From assembly GCA_964623915.1 (NCBI GenBank), contig CAZUVQ010000092.1, positions 1 through 6,392 on the forward strand: a stretch of DNA of 6,392 bases, in the 5' to 3' direction. The stretch is from CAZUVQ01 sp964623915 (lineage in GTDB: Bacteria > Bacillota > Clostridia > UMGS1883 > UMGS1540). Under the pieces are notes generated by a model. The model did no database searches and had not been told where the DNA came from. It worked only from the letters and a program-made list of their open reading frames with translations. Positions 6,019 to 6,392 of the stretch are shown here, piece by piece; within the stretch, counting starts at the first letter, position 1; the number at the start of each line of letters is the position of its first letter. Made by a program: the position numbers and the translations under genes.

Positions 6019-6392
6019 CTATACATCAAAAAACTTTGGTGAAATACCGTTGTGTCCCTTAAACACTGTTGAAAAATACTTTTCGTTTTCAAAGCCACAC
6101 CGCCTCGCAACCTCCTTCACTGAAAAATATTTCGTTTTAAGCAGTGATTCTGCCAGTTGAAGCCTCACTTCCGTCAGGTATTTTTGCGGTGATATTCCAT
6201 ATTTTTCTTGAAACTTCCGCCTTAGATATGTGCCGCTTATATTAAGCCTTGGAGCAATCAAGCTTACAGAAAATGAGCTTGATGCTGCTTCGCGTTCAAT
6301 CATACGGGCGGCCCGCTCTGCAAGGCATAGACAAAGCGTATTATCCGATTCCACTTCTTCCCTGCGTATCATATAAAGCAGTTGGTATAAAA
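6019..6392 (-). CDS. AraC-family transcriptional regulator, C-terminal part (runs off the right edge)
   Basis: The frame is open to the window end (residues LYQLLY precede the ATG at 6372), so that ATG is probably internal and the N-terminal sensor domain lies outside. The visible part of about 124 residues is the AraC double helix-turn-helix domain. The first unit is around FSVSLIAPRLNISGTYLRRK and the second around FSVKEVARRCGFENEKYFST, followed by FKGHNGISPKFF, a variant of the 'FKk-x-x-G-x-sP-x-x-yR' signature. It stops at TAG right after FFDV, so it lacks the few residues usually found beyond the signature. It is convergent with the oxidoreductase gene and richer in G+C than the operon, so a regulatory link to it is not implied. 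The ligand and targets are unknown. Confidence 0.88.
   Translation of the reverse strand, partial: LYQLLYMIRREEVESDNTLCLCLAERAARMIEREAASSSFSVSLIAPRLNISGTYLRRKFQEKYGISPQKYLTEVRLQLAESLLKTKYFSVKEVARRCGFENEKYFSTVFKGHNGISPKFFDV

Noticed and set aside
6370..6372. ATG at 6372 as the true start of the second AraC-family gene, giving a 117-residue stand-alone DNA-binding protein
   Set aside because: The frame continues upstream to the window edge with plausible linker residues and no clear ribosome binding site is visible, so a truncated full-length regulator is more likely.

Overview
The window looks like a piece of a Bacillota chromosome, probably a clostridial (Clostridia) lineage. The grounds are a surface protein with three C-terminal S-layer homology (SLH) domains, strong AAGGAGG-type ribosome binding sites, an AT-rich sugar-metabolism cassette, and AraC-family regulators typical of these bacteria. 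No species can be named from the sequence alone.

Layout. Bases 1-2808 (+) carry the 3' part of a large modular surface protein: the end of an Ig-like domain, several repetitive beta-sandwich (MBG/Ig-like) modules, a glycine linker, a beta-repeat module, a Pro/Glu/Thr linker and three SLH domains. Its 5' end lies outside the window. Two perfect hairpins follow, and the second (2881-2915) is a convincing terminator. Bases 3040-3876 (-) encode a complete AraC-family regulator with an N-terminal cupin-like sensor and a C-terminal double helix-turn-helix, starting at TTG. A 178-bp intergenic region (3877-4054) holds good divergent sigma-A-type promoters and a 9-bp direct repeat placed one copy per promoter. 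Bases 4055-4837 and 4852-5994 (+) form a tight two-gene operon: a TIM-barrel sugar-phosphate isomerase/epimerase-like protein, then a Gfo/Idh/MocA-family NAD(P)-dependent oxidoreductase. Bases 6019-6392 (-) are the C-terminal part of a second AraC-family regulator that runs off the right edge.

How the parts may work together. The divergent regulator most likely senses a sugar or sugar-like ligand and controls both itself and the isomerase/oxidoreductase pair. This pairing (sugar oxidation or reduction plus keto/aldo or epimer interconversion on a metal-dependent TIM barrel) is seen in inositol catabolism and in 3-keto-glycoside and C-glycoside breakdown. No transporter, kinase or glycosidase is in the window, so the substrate cannot be assigned. 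The surface protein and the second AraC fragment appear functionally unrelated. They are also visibly richer in G+C in hand-counted stretches, so the 3040-5994 cassette may have a separate history. I saw no tRNA, rRNA, CRISPR, transposase, attachment site or riboswitch. I found no strong evidence of a wholly new system; the best leads are the regulator/isomerase/oxidoreductase cassette and its operator region.
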